Assembly (NCBI RefSeq): GCF_958450345.1 | Contig: NC_088780.1 | Coordinates: forward strand, 25,393,167 to 25,457,166 | Source of the DNA: Calliphora vicina | Taxonomy: Eukaryota > Arthropoda > Insecta > Diptera > Calliphoridae | DNA length: 64,000 nucleotides | Reading direction: 5' to 3' | In this document: piece after piece, positions 1 to 12,147 of the stretch | Layout: each line of letters starts with the position of its first letter | Position numbering within the stretch: position 1 is the stretch's first letter | Notes under the pieces: model-generated | Seen by the model: the letters and a program-made list of their open reading frames with translations, nothing else | Databases searched by the model: none | What the model was told of the DNA's origin: nothing | Made by a program: the position numbers and the translations under genes

Positions 1-423
1 TGAAACAGTTATGGAGTTTACTTTCGTTTATTTTATTTTCGTTACAATTACAAATAGGATGGTAGTGTAGTCAGCATATAATTGGTATCATTGTTCCATT
101 ATTTCATAACCATGTTAAGTCTGAAAAAAAAAAATAAAATCTTTAGTAAATCATGTTATAAAATGGAAGTATAATTGAATATTTTAATTTATAAAGAATA
201 CAAAAAAATATAAGGTGGGTGGATTGAAAACAACATTGATTCAATTGTTTTTATTGGCGACACTATAAAATAGTTAAATTACGAAATATTCAAAATATTT
301 TTAAGAAATCAGTTCATATATACAGAAAATCGACTAATAAATGAGCGAGATATAAGCAAAAACTCCTCATCAAAAAGGTCGATTTTAAATAGCAACTGAA
401 CTATACCCGATATGCGATACGTG
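1..423. other. AT-rich sequence without a gene
   Basis: No coding region is supported. Around 345-410 there is a weak, degenerate resemblance to the middle of the mini-me-like repeat found elsewhere in the window: a phrase reading cgattttaaatagcaac followed by a gaactata stretch. The retrotransposon relic begins immediately after it. Confidence 0.4.
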
Positions 424-1660
424 TATGCTATTCGAGAGAGTTTTAAGGGGAATGGCAATCCTGATAACAGGAGCTTTAAGAACGACCGCAACAAAGTCGC
501 TCTTTACTATATTGAACTGGATCCCTGTGGATCTAATGGCAAGAAAAATGGCATTTACTTCTGCCTTTAGGCTAAACGCGATTGGTGCGTGGAAACACGC
601 TCCATATGGTCACGCCAGCATAATAGGTAGTATTCAGACTCTTCCGGAGAATGTCGATTACTGCATTTCTAGGCCCTTCATAGCGAGGAATTTCGATTTC
701 TCAATTCCGTACGGTACGGTTCTGTGAAGGGAGATCGAGTTGGCGTAGGTGTCTATATTCGGGAACTCGATATTAGGTTATCTTTCAGACTTCCGAATGA
801 ATGTAGCATTATTCAGGCTAAATTATCGGCCATCAAAAGGGCGGCTAACTGGTTTAGTTATAACAAGATATCTGACAGGGATATTTGTATATATACTGAC
901 AGTCAGGCAGCTATAAAATCCCTGACAGGTGTATACACAAGACATTCAACAGTCGTACTCAAGTGGGTACGGGGACACGGGGATATTATGGGCAACTGTG
1001 TTGCCGATGATCTGGCGAAAAAAGGCGCCATGTTACCTGACGGAGACATAGATTTCCTATGTGGGATTCCGTTATCCAAATGCAAGCTACAAATTAGTAA
1101 CTTCTACTATTAGCTCGCTCAGGCAAGATGGGACTGTGAACCCTCATGCTCACAATTGAGTGGTGTAGTGGCGGTCATAACAGGACACTGCACCTTTGGT
1201 AACCACGCTAGGAGACTTGGTTTGCCGTACCACGACTTCTGCAGAAGTTGTCAAAACGAGGAGGAGGATGAAACTATTTTTCATCTTCTTTGTCATTGCC
1301 CGGCATTAGGAGATCTACGCCTAAGGTTTCTGGGACATCGTTCCCTAAATAGTCTTTCTGAGCTCTCGAATATGAGGCTTGAGGGCATTAGTGCCTTTAT
1401 AGGTAGGAGTAATTGGTTGAAAAGACCAGACACGGGGATCACTTTAGAGTGACCCAATAACCGCCGACTCATTGGCACGTAAATTCTTCAAGATCTCCTC
1501 CCTCTCTTTTTCTTCATACATCTCCTTCTTAACTTCTTCAATCTTCTTCTTCTCCCTTTTTCACTTATATCTGTCCCTCTTTCTTCAGCTTTCTTCTACT
1601 TTCAGGTAACACAAAAGGACCATTGCTGGACCCATGTGAGCTGCTCTTCTTTCTTCCTCA
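424..1660 (+). pseudogene. Non-LTR retrotransposon 3' half, degenerate (RNase H and C-terminal Cys/His region)
   Basis: This is the dead 3' end of a LINE-type element. Frame 425-727 carries a linker like that after the reverse transcriptase (ITGALRTTATKSL). It shifts frame at about 724 into an RNase H domain, with IYTDSQAAIKSL and later WVRGHGDIMGNCVADDLAKKGA supplying the usual Asp and His positions. An in-frame TAG at 1111-1113 interrupts it. The same frame then continues into the C-terminal motif TGHCTFGNHARRLGL...CRSC...HLLCHCPAL, ending at 1452. A pyrimidine-rich 3' UTR follows to about 1660. One frameshift, one stop and a missing reverse transcriptase show that it is inactive. The family looks like the I/LOA/R1 group, but I cannot say which clade. 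A second, inverted copy of this 3' end lies at 3640-3873. Confidence 0.85.
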
Positions 1661-2243
1661 TTTCGTGGCTGCCTGGAAAACCTAATACCCGATATATTGT
1701 TGTAACAATCGTGTTTGTTAGATATTGGGGAGCTTCGCAAACGGAATAATAAACTTCTAATATTATACTCAGCTATTACATTGAATACACCTTATATAAA
1801 TTCGCATTGTCCTATTATTTGAGTCCTACCAAACCGATTTTTTATTCAGCCTAACCGAAACTATTCAAAGGTGCTATTAATTTTACTTTTAGAGCATAGT
1901 TCTTTCAGCTTATTTTTAGGCGCCTACTAATCTTTGTTTGTTATCTTGAACTGAAATGTATAGCTTAGACATTTTACAATAAAATTTGTTGGATTTTATT
2001 ATATATATAAAGTTTCGTTTAAGGTATAATTTCGAGTATGCATTTTGCGATCCAAAGGTTTTCTATGAGATTGCGATCTGGCGATTGGGCACGCACCTCA
2101 TCGGTTACAAACCGAGTGAGAAATATGAATGTTTTTGCGCCAACTGATTAAATATAGGTAATTTAAGTTAAATTTAAAATTAAAATTTTTGATTTTGGGT
2201 AGTGAACTGATGAAATCACTCTCGAATTTATAAACTACATATA
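1661..2243. other. No gene seen; AT-rich spacer
   Basis: This covers the downstream end of the retrotransposon relic and unassigned AT-rich DNA. No frame or repeat pairing was recognised. Confidence 0.4.
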
Positions 2244-2786
2244 CAGTGTACTCGCGATAATATGAACTAATAAAAACCAAGCCAGTTCACTTTTGCAAGA
2301 TTGTTCATATTTGCGAATGACATTAATTCCAATTTACAAACAGTTTTCCCACACAAACAGCTAGGGGCAATCCCCAAATTATTATGCAGTTGAATTAGAA
2401 TTTAGCTACTACCCTGTTGATTTAGATTTCAACTCTGTAGATACATACATTGCTATTCCTGTTCTCACTTTTACCATTCACCGTATTTTTGGAAGAATAT
2501 TAATATTAAATAAAGTTTCTAAATTAACATTTATATTAAATAGAAATGCAGAGGAAATTACATAATATTGTTGTAATTATACTTCCAAAAGTACGGTTAA
2601 AGGTGAAAGTTAGAACAGGAATAGCCATGATAGATAAAATCCCTTAAAAATAAAACAAAAATAAGATGTTGATATTTTAAAGGGTTTGCACTAAGTTCAT
2701 ATTTTAGAGTAGCCAAAGGAGTAAAAAAGTGTTCATATTTTGGGGTGTTCATATATTAGGTTGTTCATAGTATCGCGAGTGCACTG
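2244..2786. mobile_element. Tc1-type non-autonomous DNA element with TA duplication
   Basis: The left end reads CAGTGTACTCGCGATAATAT and the right end is its near-perfect inverted complement, ending CGCGAGTGCACTG. Both ends are flanked by TA, the duplication expected for the Tc1/mariner superfamily. The element is 543 bp, contains no transposase frame, and carries a second inverted-repeat element at 2452-2625. I saw no other full copy in the window. Confidence 0.75.
2452..2625. mobile_element. Short inverted-repeat element nested in the Tc1-type element
   Basis: The left arm begins GCTATTCCTGTTCT and the right arm ends AGAACAGGAATAGC. Pairing continues imperfectly for about 45 bases on each side, through a CTTTCACC...CCGTA...TTTGGAAG stretch. 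The arms flank an AT-rich centre with no coding frame. No clear target duplication is visible. Confidence 0.65.
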
Positions 2787-3025
2787 TAAATTGTTCTTAG
2801 GCGAATTATAAACTTACTTTATGTCTATATCTTAAAAACAAAATTGATAACATTTTTCATAAATAATGATAAGCAAAATTAATACCTCATACAAATAGTA
2901 TATCAAAAAAGCAAACGGAATACAAAAAATATTAGCTATTATTTATAAAATGTTCATTATTATCGAAACTTGGTTCTATTTGTGTTTTTTTTTTTGCTAA
3001 CAAGTTTCTGGTGTAATTTCATATG

Positions 3026-3117
3026 TATGTATGTACATCGAATGTACAAATTTAAAGTCATGCATACATTTTATGTATGTACATCGAATGTACAAATTTA
3101 AAGTCATGCATACATTT
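3026..3117. repeat. Tandem duplication, 46-bp unit x2
   Basis: Two adjacent, essentially identical 46-bp units contain tatgtatgtacatcgaatg and end in catgcatacatttt. No coding meaning is apparent. Confidence 0.85.
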
Positions 3118-3474
3118 TCAAAACAAATTATTGAAGGTTACAATGTCACTACTATTATTATTATTATTTTTAATTTGTATTTTTTTTTGTATTGCTTTTT
3201 TGTATTTTTGCTTTTCTATACATAAATATTACTGATTTATTCATATTCCCATCATTGTAGTAATTTGTGTTTTATTTTTGGAGTTTTGCAATTTATTTAA
3301 TAATGTTAGGTTTTTCTTTTTATATATTCTCATTAATTTGTTATGGTTTCCGAATTATTATTTTTTTTATAGCGTTATGTGTGTTTACACTTTGCTTAAT
3401 AATTATAAGAAAAGTTTTCATATGTAACAATTTAAATTTAGTTGTGAATAGAAAATAAACCATAGAGAATTATA

Positions 3475-3632
3475 CATAGAGACGAGACACTCCGAATTGT
3501 CAAACAAAAATACTACAAATAATATGTCTGATACAACAACAAAATACATTGAGTAGCATGTATTTTGTTGTTGCCAGAGATAGGTTTTTGACAACAGACT
3601 TAGGTTTTTGACAATTACGTCTCGTCTCTATG
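3475..3632. mobile_element. Inverted-repeat element with CATAGAGACGAGAC ends
   Basis: The outer arms CATAGAGACGAGAC and GTCTCGTCTCTATG are perfectly complementary. Inside are further palindromic phrases (acaacaacaaaatac against gtattttgttgttg). Related palindromic text, with tctgacacaacaacaaaatac, recurs at about 35456-35515, so this is a small dispersed family. There is no coding frame. Confidence 0.65.
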
Positions 3633-3639
3633 TTACCCT

Positions 3640-3873
3640 ATGAAATAAACTCTGAATAATGGGTATAGATAAATATACATAGATCGGAAACCTTACTGTC
3701 AAAGACCTACAGGTAAGGTAAGGTATCCAGGAAGCCGCGAATTGAAGAAAAGAAGAGCAGCTCACGTGGGTGAGTGTTTTGTCTGGTCTTTTTAACCAAT
3801 TTATATTCCTTATAAATGCATTACCCATCTAGCCTCATATTCGAGAGCTCAGAAAGACTATTTACGGAACGAT
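3640..3873 (-). pseudogene. Second, inverted fragment of the non-LTR retrotransposon 3' end
   Basis: Read on the minus strand, this matches the 1336-1660 copy. It carries the same phrase catcgttcc.taaatagtct followed by ttctgagctctcga, the peptide NWLKRPD, and then the UTR phrase around gtgagctgctcttctttt. Part of the intervening UTR is missing, so it is an internally deleted copy. It abuts the mini-me-like repeat that starts at about 3871. Confidence 0.75.
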
Positions 3874-4456
3874 GTTCGGCTGTGCCGAATCACCAAATTA
3901 TACTTCAAAATAACATTTTTAAATACTTTTAGGTAAACAAAAATTTTATTTTCAAAATTTTTTTTTTAATTTTAAATTTTTTTTATTATCGAAAAATTTT
4001 TGTTGAAAAAAAAATTCCGGTTTAAAAAATATTTTTTTCGATTTTGACTTATTGTAGGTCCAACTTATATACGTCGTTGCAAAGGTCTTTGAAATATCTA
4101 TCATTAGATATCCATATTGTCTATATTAATGACTTAGTAATCCAGATAGGTCAAAAATAGTTCACGAAGTTGTCCTGTTTTTTTCCTTATATCTCAGCCA
4201 TTTGTGTACCGATTTTCTCGATTTTAAATAGCAACCGAGCCGGAAGAATTCCGGAGATGAATCGTGTATGTAAGTTATTTGGGGGCTTCGGAAAGTCGAT
4301 TTCAACAGACAGACGGACATGGCTTAATCGACTTTATATCTATAATAATCCAGAATATATATACTTTATAGGGTCGGGAAATTATATTGTGGAAATTACA
4401 AACGGAATGACAAACTTATATGTATATACCCTTCTCACGAAGGTGAATGGTATAAA
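3871..4456 (+). repeat. mini-me-like dispersed repeat, copy 1 (partial)
   Basis: It has the family's opening phrase (ggctgtgccgaatc), central phrase (atctatcattagatatcc), core (ggacatggcttaatcgact then ccagaatatatatacttta) and closing phrase (cccttctcacgaaggtgaa). It lacks the standard 5' sequence, probably because of its junction with the retrotransposon fragment. The layout of GACR tract, conserved core and TA-rich tract matches what I recall of the dipteran mini-me element. That family name is from memory. Confidence 0.7.
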
Positions 4457-4584
4457 AATGGAAAATTACACTCCGTTTTTTTTACACTTGGTTATAGTTT
4501 GTTAAAAATACAACTTTTTGTTGATTACTTTTTCTTGTGTATGTTGTGTAGAAGTGTAAAAAATTCAGAGTGTAATTTTCCATT
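4457..4584. mobile_element. 128-bp inverted-repeat element
   Basis: The arms AATGGAAAATTACACTC and GAGTGTAATTTTCCATTT are complementary and continue imperfectly into tttttacacttg against agaagtgtaaaaaa. The centre is AT-rich. It directly follows mini-me copy 1. Confidence 0.6.
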
Positions 4585-5918
4585 TTATTGAAATGAATCC
4601 GTTTCTGTTTTAAAATAATTTTAAATAGAGTAATTTTCACCAAATTAAAAAAAAAAAAAAATTTCTAAGATTTTTTGAATCAGGCCTTATGGCTGTTAAT
4701 GCTTAAGTCAAAATAGGTCGTGGAGGGATAATTAGATTTTATATACACAATTACTAATGTTAAAAACGTCATTTATTGTTTTAAGCTAAAAGTTTATTGT
4801 TTACCCTTATAATTTTAAAACAAAGTATGTTTGACATACTTATCATATGGATTTAATTTCCACCCCAATAATACAGATATATTTTATAACCCCTTTGATA
4901 AATAAAGTCAACAAAAAGTAATTATTCAATATTTTAACCCCAGAAATGAATGTGATGAGTCATAAACAAGAAATTAATTTTCTTTTTTTAATAATTTTTT
5001 TTTTAGATGTTTCTCTATTTTCACTACCATTGTAAATTTTAATGGTAAAACTAGCAGACAAGCGAAAAAATAAATGTTTTACAGTCAGTTTTCTAAGTTT
5101 TTCAAATACAAACAACATTTTTGATTCTTCTCTATTAGATATACACTCGACCCGAGTCTCGCTCGTCGAAATATTGTCAACCCAAAAACAGCTATATCAA
5201 TCAATAGATATTCCCCAGCAAAGAAATTTCAACAGCAGTTTAACCAACATATGTTTTGAGATGGGTTCAGTAAAGTATATAAATACATCGTGAATATTTT
5301 CGAGATATAGTCCACTATATTTGTCTGTAGGTTCAAGTAATTTCAAGAAATGCTTCGGTTTTTATTATTTATTGGTTCGACATACTTATAATAACTTTAA
5401 CTAAGCCCACTGATAATGCATTTTCCAACTACTTTACTGCTTTTCCCAATGTTTGTTTACTGGCATAAAACTCAAACTCATATTTTTCATAAGGAAAATT
5501 TTTCTTTCTATTGCACATCTAATACAATATTTGATTTTGCCTATTAGTTGCTGGGGATAAGTTGGGGACGATAGGTTCTATGCGGAATTACATGTGAGTT
5601 TCTGTAGTTGCTTTAAAAATAGATTGTAGAAATTTAATAACTAAAGTAATACGCGAAAAAAACAGTTTTTTGGCTCTCCTGAAAAGTTGTGTTTTTTAAG
5701 ATAGGGGGTTTTGAATATAGTCCCTCGATATTCAAATGTGGTTTCTCCTTTAAAATTTCATAATCTATGGTTTAATGCCAAATTTTGTCCCGAATACTAG
5801 TATTAGACCGATTTTTGGTCTAAACCGAATATTCGGTCGGACTGTATTATTTTGTTGTTGATGGAAAGATTTCATAAACGTGTATAAATCAGAAAAAAAC
5901 TTTTGCTTATTAATCAAT
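4585..5918. other. No gene; AT-rich with small dispersed repeat pieces
   Basis: Positions 5390-5520 resemble 21943-22040 (shared phrases actaagc.cactg.taatgca and ttctttctat). Positions 5640-5730 resemble the ends of the 18620-20210 element, on the opposite strand to its left end (gaatatagtccctcgata). The 83-residue open frame at 5042-5293 shows no recognisable domain and is not called as a gene. Confidence 0.45.
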
Positions 5919-6179
5919 CACCCTTATCGCGAATCAATATTTCACATGAAATATGTTCCCTTTTCCCATTTTTCGTTCATAAACATTGTTCATGTGAAAA
6001 AATTCCCCATGTTGGCAAATTTTTAGATGGAATTTTGTAAACAATAAACATCTGTTACGAACAAAATCAACTATTGTGAATGAAAAGTTCAGGGGAATAT
6101 CACGATAGCAATTTTCCCTTCGAGGGAAATGGATATTTCATGGGAACATAAATTTCACATGTTTTTCATGATAGGGGTG
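5919..6179. mobile_element. AAT-type MITE, family 1 (CACCCyTATCG ends), copy A
   Basis: The left end is CACCCTTATCGCGAATCAA and the right end is ...TGATAGGGGTG. It is 261 bp with AAT on both sides (5916-5918 and 6180-6182). It aligns along its length with the copy at 12363-12624, including aatttttagatggaattttg and caattttcccttcgaggg. No transposase frame is present. Confidence 0.8.
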
Positions 6180-6182
6180 AAT

Positions 6183-7911
6183 ATTTAAATTTTCGGTCTA
6201 CCAAAAGAAATTTTATGTGGAATTACCCATATTTTTTTTATCAAAACATAAGCAGTACTATTCGTAAAATGTATTTTCCATATGTTTTCGAACTCACAAT
6301 AGTTTGAGTGAAACCACCATTAATTACACAGTGTAGGCTAAAGACAATAAAATAACATTATAGTGTGGAATGAAATGTAATGTGAAAAATGATCAGTGTC
6401 ATCACATTTTACACCAATAAAAATATATGTACAATATATATTGAATGAATGTATATACATGCTGAGCACATATACATACTATATGTACATATAAACATAC
6501 AGAGATGAGTAGAAAAATACACCAATGTGGTTGAGATAAAAATAACATGCAGTTTCATATTTTGAAAAACAAACTGCATTTTCCTTAAAACACTCCCTCC
6601 CCAATGTTATTATAATATTATTTTTCAACATATGTCCTATATATAAAATCAATAATAATTCTATAATTTTACACTTCATTGTAGAAATATTACAATAAAA
6701 AGATAGAGAATACAAAAAAAAAAATATGAACACAAAATGCAACAACGAATATGTTTTATAGTTTAAAAGATAAGAAAGAGCAAACATAGGGTACTTAACA
6801 TACTCCATATACGCTTCATATGCATTTAACAATAACGACAACAAACATCTAAATATATCAACAGAAGACACTTAAGGTTTTGCTAGACTTTAAAACTATA
6901 ATTAGATTTAAAGGAGAATTTATATAGTAAAAGAAAAATAATGAAAAATACATATGTATGTATATAATGCGGGGATAAAATCGAGAATATTTTTTTTAAA
7001 AAATATGTGTATGGAATAGGATTTTGTTTTTGAAAATACTTTATCCATTTAACAAAAAAAGACGTCAAAAGGTGGCGCCAGTTGTGTATTATACTCATAT
7101 ATATTATAGTATACAAAGTTAATAAATACTGCTACTTACATTTTTTTTAGTCATTTCATTGTTGTAACTTTAAATGCGTCATTATTGCATTTCCTTTCGA
7201 ATGCAACGATTGAAAAGTTTCTTTGTTAAGAATGACTGCTTAATAGTAATTTTAAATAACTCTACATGGTTAATTATAGAACCTAAAGGAGACGTGTTGG
7301 TTAATGAATGATCATAATAAATACATACATATGCACGTATATTTAAATGTTGGCATTTACTAGTTGATTCCTTTATGTACATATAAATGTCTGGATAAAT
7401 CCACTACGTATAATTCTTATCGCACATTTCTCCTACGATAATTTTCATAGTTAATGTTTAGGTTTGAAATACGAGAATTACTACTTAAATTTTGAGGCAT
7501 GGTCACAATTTTTATTATTATCAAATATTCGGACCAAATTTCGTAGTTTTAGTTCCATTAGTTTCGGTCATATCATGTTATTAACAGCGGATGTTCGCTG
7601 AGGTGGGTCAACGTATTTCCACATATCTTTGTCCATATATGTTTTACCGATTTTTCCAAAAATTTTTCAGAAACTAGAAACAATAATAATAAATTTCATG
7701 CCCTTAGAGGTCCTTTTATTTTGGCTCTATCGCACTTAAAATTCAGTTGATGAAAAAAATTCAAGTATTTGTCTTAAATTGGTGGCCACCACTGTATGTA
7801 AAATCTGACATTTGCATTGTAAAGTTTGATATTTTTAAGGGTACATATTATTAGGATTATCATTCGTATAGAACTATATTTTCTTCGCATGAATTTTTTA
7901 TATGAAATAAA
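6183..7911. other. No gene seen; AT-rich
   Basis: Open frames on the minus strand (6479-6871, 6883-7116) are rich in Phe, Tyr, Ile and Leu, as expected from random AT-rich DNA. They show no domain, and I do not call them genes. Confidence 0.5.
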
Positions 7912-8477
7912 TAAATTAGAACAAGTAACAGAGCTATATTCGGCTGTACCGAATCTTATATACCCTTCACCAAAATTATACTTTAAAATAAAAATTTTAA
8001 ATATTTTTAGGTAAACAAATTTTTTTTCCAAATTTTTTTTTTATTTTTTGGAAATTTTTTTTCGAATTCTTTAAATTTTAAAATTTAGTTTTTTTTTTTA
8101 ATATTTAGCGAAAAAAAAACTTTTGGTGAAAAAAAAATTCGGGTTAAAAAATATTTTTTCCGATTTTGACACATTGTATGTCCAACTTACTATGGTCTTA
8201 TATACGTAGTTGCTAAGGTATTTGAAATATCTATCATTAGATATCTATATTAATGACTTAGTGATCCAGATATAGGTCAAAAATCGAGGTTGTCCTGGTT
8301 TATTTCTTATATCTCAGCCATTTGTAGACAGACAGACGGACATGGCTTAATCGACTCCGCTATCTATAAGGATCCAGAATATATATACTTTATAGCGTCG
8401 GAAAATTATATTGTGGAAATTACAAACGGAATGACAAACTTATATATACCCTTTTCACGTAGGTGAACAGTATAATA
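7912..8477 (+). repeat. mini-me-like dispersed repeat, copy 2
   Basis: It runs from gctatattcggctgtaccga through the A/T-run block and the atctatcattagatatc phrase to the core (agacagacggacatggctt) and the closing cccttttcacgtaggtgaa. The GACR tract is very short here (two to three units), unlike the copy at 14213. Confidence 0.8.
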
Positions 8478-9021
8478 AAAACAAGTTAGATAGTTATATT
8501 CGACTGTGCCGATTTTTGAATTACCACCACCAATGTGCCTTTTGTATAAAAACATTCATCCGGTTCACCCGATTTCGTTAATTTTATATTTTTTACTAGA
8601 AAATATCAATGGTAAATTTCGACTTGCTGGATTCATGCATAATGGCAAGTCCGAACAAAGTTGTTCATATATTTTAATCCAAAACTTGTTACCGGTTCAA
8701 ACAATTTTTTTTTTTTTTAGCAATAACTATTTGTATCAAATTGGTCTTTAATAATTTAGATTTAATGTATTTTCCGGATGTAGATATATTGATGGATAGT
8801 CACTAAATTCACTAATATCAGTGTTAAATATTTTATCGTTATCGATTTCTCGGATGTGGGCCTTATATGGGAGCTATTTCCTATTAATCGTCATAAAATA
8901 TTGTACCGTAATTTCTATTTATTTTGTGCATATTTTGGTAGAATTTTATGAGAATGGGAGACGGAATTCAGAAAATAGGTTATGTGAGAGTAGTGTTTAT
9001 GGACATTTGATTTGAAATTTC
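8478..9021 (+). repeat. Related dispersed repeat, degenerate
   Basis: It begins again with a tatattcgactgtgccga phrase and then diverges from the mini-me-like family. It carries phrases such as gtgggccttatatgggagct that are typical of another calyptrate interspersed repeat. I saw no coding content. Confidence 0.45.
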
Positions 9022-9990
9022 CTATATTGACTGGTAAGACTTCTGCAGGTAGCTTATCCCACATATCGACGGTACGGCTAAAGAACTATACTCTGTCCAG
9101 TTGACTACGAATGGATGAGCCTGCTGAAGAAAGTTCCCTAATTTCAGCAGAACTCTTTCCATTGTAATATCGGTAGAACAATTAAACACAAACCACCAAT
9201 AAACTCCTTCGCCTCTCCTGTATGCGGTCGAATAACTCCAAAATAGACTTCGAAGTACCGGACCATACATGAGAGTTTGTATGTTTTGTAAATAATAAGG
9301 AGATCAGATAGATTGAACTATTTCCTATGCCGTTTTAAAAAACCGAGGCACTTTGCTTCTTTCGACACCTAAAAAATGTGTTTAGTCCAGCGGGCATCAC
9401 ACTGAATTCTCATGCCTAGAACACCAAGAGCTTCTAATTCGATTATGGATGGCAACCGAACTTTAATTGCATTGTCAGATGGTATCCACAAATTTCAGTT
9501 TGTCATTTGATGCCAGCTGCCATCATCTTTAATACCATATATGTTTAGAAGTTCGACGTAAGTTATTTGGAAAATTAAGAAACAATGTAGGAGAAAGAAC
9601 GATGCCTTGGGGTACCCCTGATTCAATCTTGAACTCGTCTGATGTGATTCCATCTATAACAACTCCTATAGTATGATCTCTGAGAAACAAAAACTAAAAA
9701 CAATTAGTTTCGATAAAAGTGCAAGTGAGCCTGTATCTAGATATCCTATAGAGCGTCCTCTACGAAAGTCGTTGTGATGGTGGCTAAGTAAATTGTTGGT
9801 TTACAGATATTCAACAAGATGATCCATAACTTTAGAAGGTGCGGAGCAAATTCCAATTGGGCTACAATATTCAGTTTTATATTAGCAATGTTCCAACACA
9901 TAGGAAATACGCCGCAAGTTATAAATTGCTGAAGAGCTTAGGTAATGAACGAGCTAGCGTCGATACCATCTGTTAAAAAGTTCTATCGGA
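9022..9990 (-). pseudogene. Non-LTR retrotransposon reverse transcriptase relic
   Basis: On the minus strand, around 9580-9640, the peptide SGVPQGIVLSPTLF is the classic motif preceding the catalytic YADD box of LINE reverse transcriptases. Further downstream, at 9022-9270, a frame resembles the C-terminal region of such elements. Stops and frameshifts separate the parts. The motif differs from the RT fragment at 39246-39740 (GVPQGSLLGPLLF), so a different family is likely. Confidence 0.7.
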
Positions 9991-10660
9991 ACTTATATGT
10001 ATATTCGGCACAGTCACTGATGATACTCCTTTTTTTAATAGGAACAACTTTTTCAAAATTCCACGGTTAGCAATATATTTGTGAAAAATATGAACTTTTT
10101 GAGGTTTTCTCAAATTTTGATCCATAACTCTGGTTCAACTGGAGCGATTTTAATGTTACAATGTTAATGTTATTGGGCTAGAAATGATTTTATACTTATT
10201 TATGTCCTAATTCATTAAGATTTCAATATATTTTCATCAAATATAGGGGCGGATCATACTTAGCCCTATTAACTTATCAAATGACGAATTCTAATATTTC
10301 TTTATCTAACGATAAGTACTAGGGACCATGGAAGGTGAGCATTAGTTCCAATCGCATACAATTTAATAAACAACTTTCATTGCATTGGATACCGCATAAT
10401 TTGAGAATCCCTCATAAAAGGCTCGTGTTGATTGGAAATGCAGACAAATTCGATCGGATTTATTCAAAACACGTATATTCACACAACAATAACATGTACA
10501 ATGTGTCTCAGTTGCACGTATTTATATTATTCTCAAATTTGAATAAATTGTAACTTAAATAGGATCAATAACACCCAAATGCGTACTATATAGTATGAAA
10601 ATCGTAGACGATTACATACGATTAAATATGTGCATGAACGAGTACACGTACATATATCTA
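9991..10660. other. No gene seen
   Basis: AT-rich spacer. Short open frames on both strands around 10335-10727 have no recognisable domain. Confidence 0.4.
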
Positions 10661-10803
10661 CGAGGGCTGGTGAACAAGTTTTGAATTTCCCGCCTCTTAA
10701 CTGAAAAGGAAACACTGCTGCTGTCAACAGCCATATGTCAGTTGACTCCTGTCAAAATTTGAACAAGCTGCGTCATTTAGTTTGTGTTTCAAAGCCATCG
10801 ATA

Positions 10804-12147
10804 CACAGTGGGGGATTTGAAAAAAAGTGGAAATAAATCTGTAACTTCTAAACGAATAGCCCAATTTTAATAAAATTTCGCATGGCTATAGAGGAGGTGT
10901 CGCTATTGTTTAAGGGCTTATAACGCCAATGGGGACCGAGCCACAAAGCCCCAAAGTGGGACACCTCGGGTATATCAAAAATTATGCCAAATTGTATGTA
11001 TTTGGAAGCCATTAATTTGACTAGCGGAAAAGAAAAGGTATACAGTGCAACTTCGACAGTTCGGACATGCGCCAGTCCGGTCAGTCCAATAATTCAGACA
11101 CTTACACATTTCGGACAATTTAAAATTTTTACCTCTAGAATCCGGACAAATGTTTTTTTATGCAAGAACAAAAATTAATTGCCGTTGTTTTACCTTTTTA
11201 ACCTCGAATGGTTCGTTGTTCACACTTTGATTCACATTTTGCACCGGCATTACTTCAGTTTCCGTTCTATCCCTCGTGTTTGTCTAATTTCGCAAACTTA
11301 AAAGAAAAAGTGGATATTTTACAAAAGTAAGCTGATTTTTTTTTGGAAAATTTTACTTTTTAAAATGAGATAAAAGTTTTGTTTATGAATCGTTTTTAAT
11401 GAAATTTTACACTTATGTAGAAACTTTCGATCCAAAGTGAAAAAGATATTTGTGAATTGTTAATGACAATCCCACAATTCCCAAAAAAAAAAAAAACTTT
11501 CCAAAAATCCCAAAATTGGGATTTTTAGATTTTTTGATTTTTTATTGAAGGGACAAAGCTAAGGTCTATGAAATTCCTTTGCACAATATTGAAGAACATA
11601 TTGAGACATACAAAACAGGTCTTAATTTTTTGAAAGCAACTATGCGATTTGAGAAAATGTTATCTAAAATTGAAATTTATATAAAAAATAGGTCTACTTC
11701 GGAATGCTCTGGACGACGCAATAATACGAATTTTGATATTATTTTGCTTTTATAATATTTCCCGAAGTGTTGTCTTTCAGAAAAATATACATACACTATT
11801 TATCTTTATCTTATTTTCTGTATAATTTAAAATTAATGTAAGTACTTTTTTTGGAAAAAAATGGCGAAAAAACGATTTTTTATTTTTTTAAGTTTCAATG
11901 CACATAAATTTTGACTCAGTAGAGGTTTTTAAACAATTATTTTTTACTATTATTAATATTGTTAATTCAAAAAAGGTGACCCACTTTGGGGGAATTGGCT
12001 CGGCCCCCCTTTTGGTGTTATAAGCCCAAATTCAAAACTAAAACTTATCGACACCTCCACTATAGCCATGGGAAATTTTATTAAAATCGGGCTATTCGCT
12101 TAGAAGTTACAGATTTATATCCATTTTTTTTCAAATCCCCCACTGTG
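10804..12147. mobile_element. Long-TIR DNA element with CACAGTG ends and 5-bp duplication (Transib-like?)
   Basis: The left end is CACAGTGGGGGATTTGAA and the right end is TTCAAATCCCCCACTGTG. The inverted repeats extend about 170 bp at roughly 85 percent identity by eye. They share phrases such as ctgtaacttctaa and catggctatag on the left strand and the complement on the right. CGATA flanks both sides (10799-10803 and 12148-12152). The 1344-bp element has no substantial open frame and is non-autonomous. CACAGTG is the recombination-signal heptamer. Transib elements start with CAC heptamers and make 5-bp duplications, so that superfamily fits, but no transposase is present to prove it. Confidence 0.75.

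Noticed and set aside
5042..5293. 83-residue open frame
   Set aside because: Composition is ordinary but it has no domain, no neighbouring exons and no promoter-like context. It lies in repeat-rich DNA.
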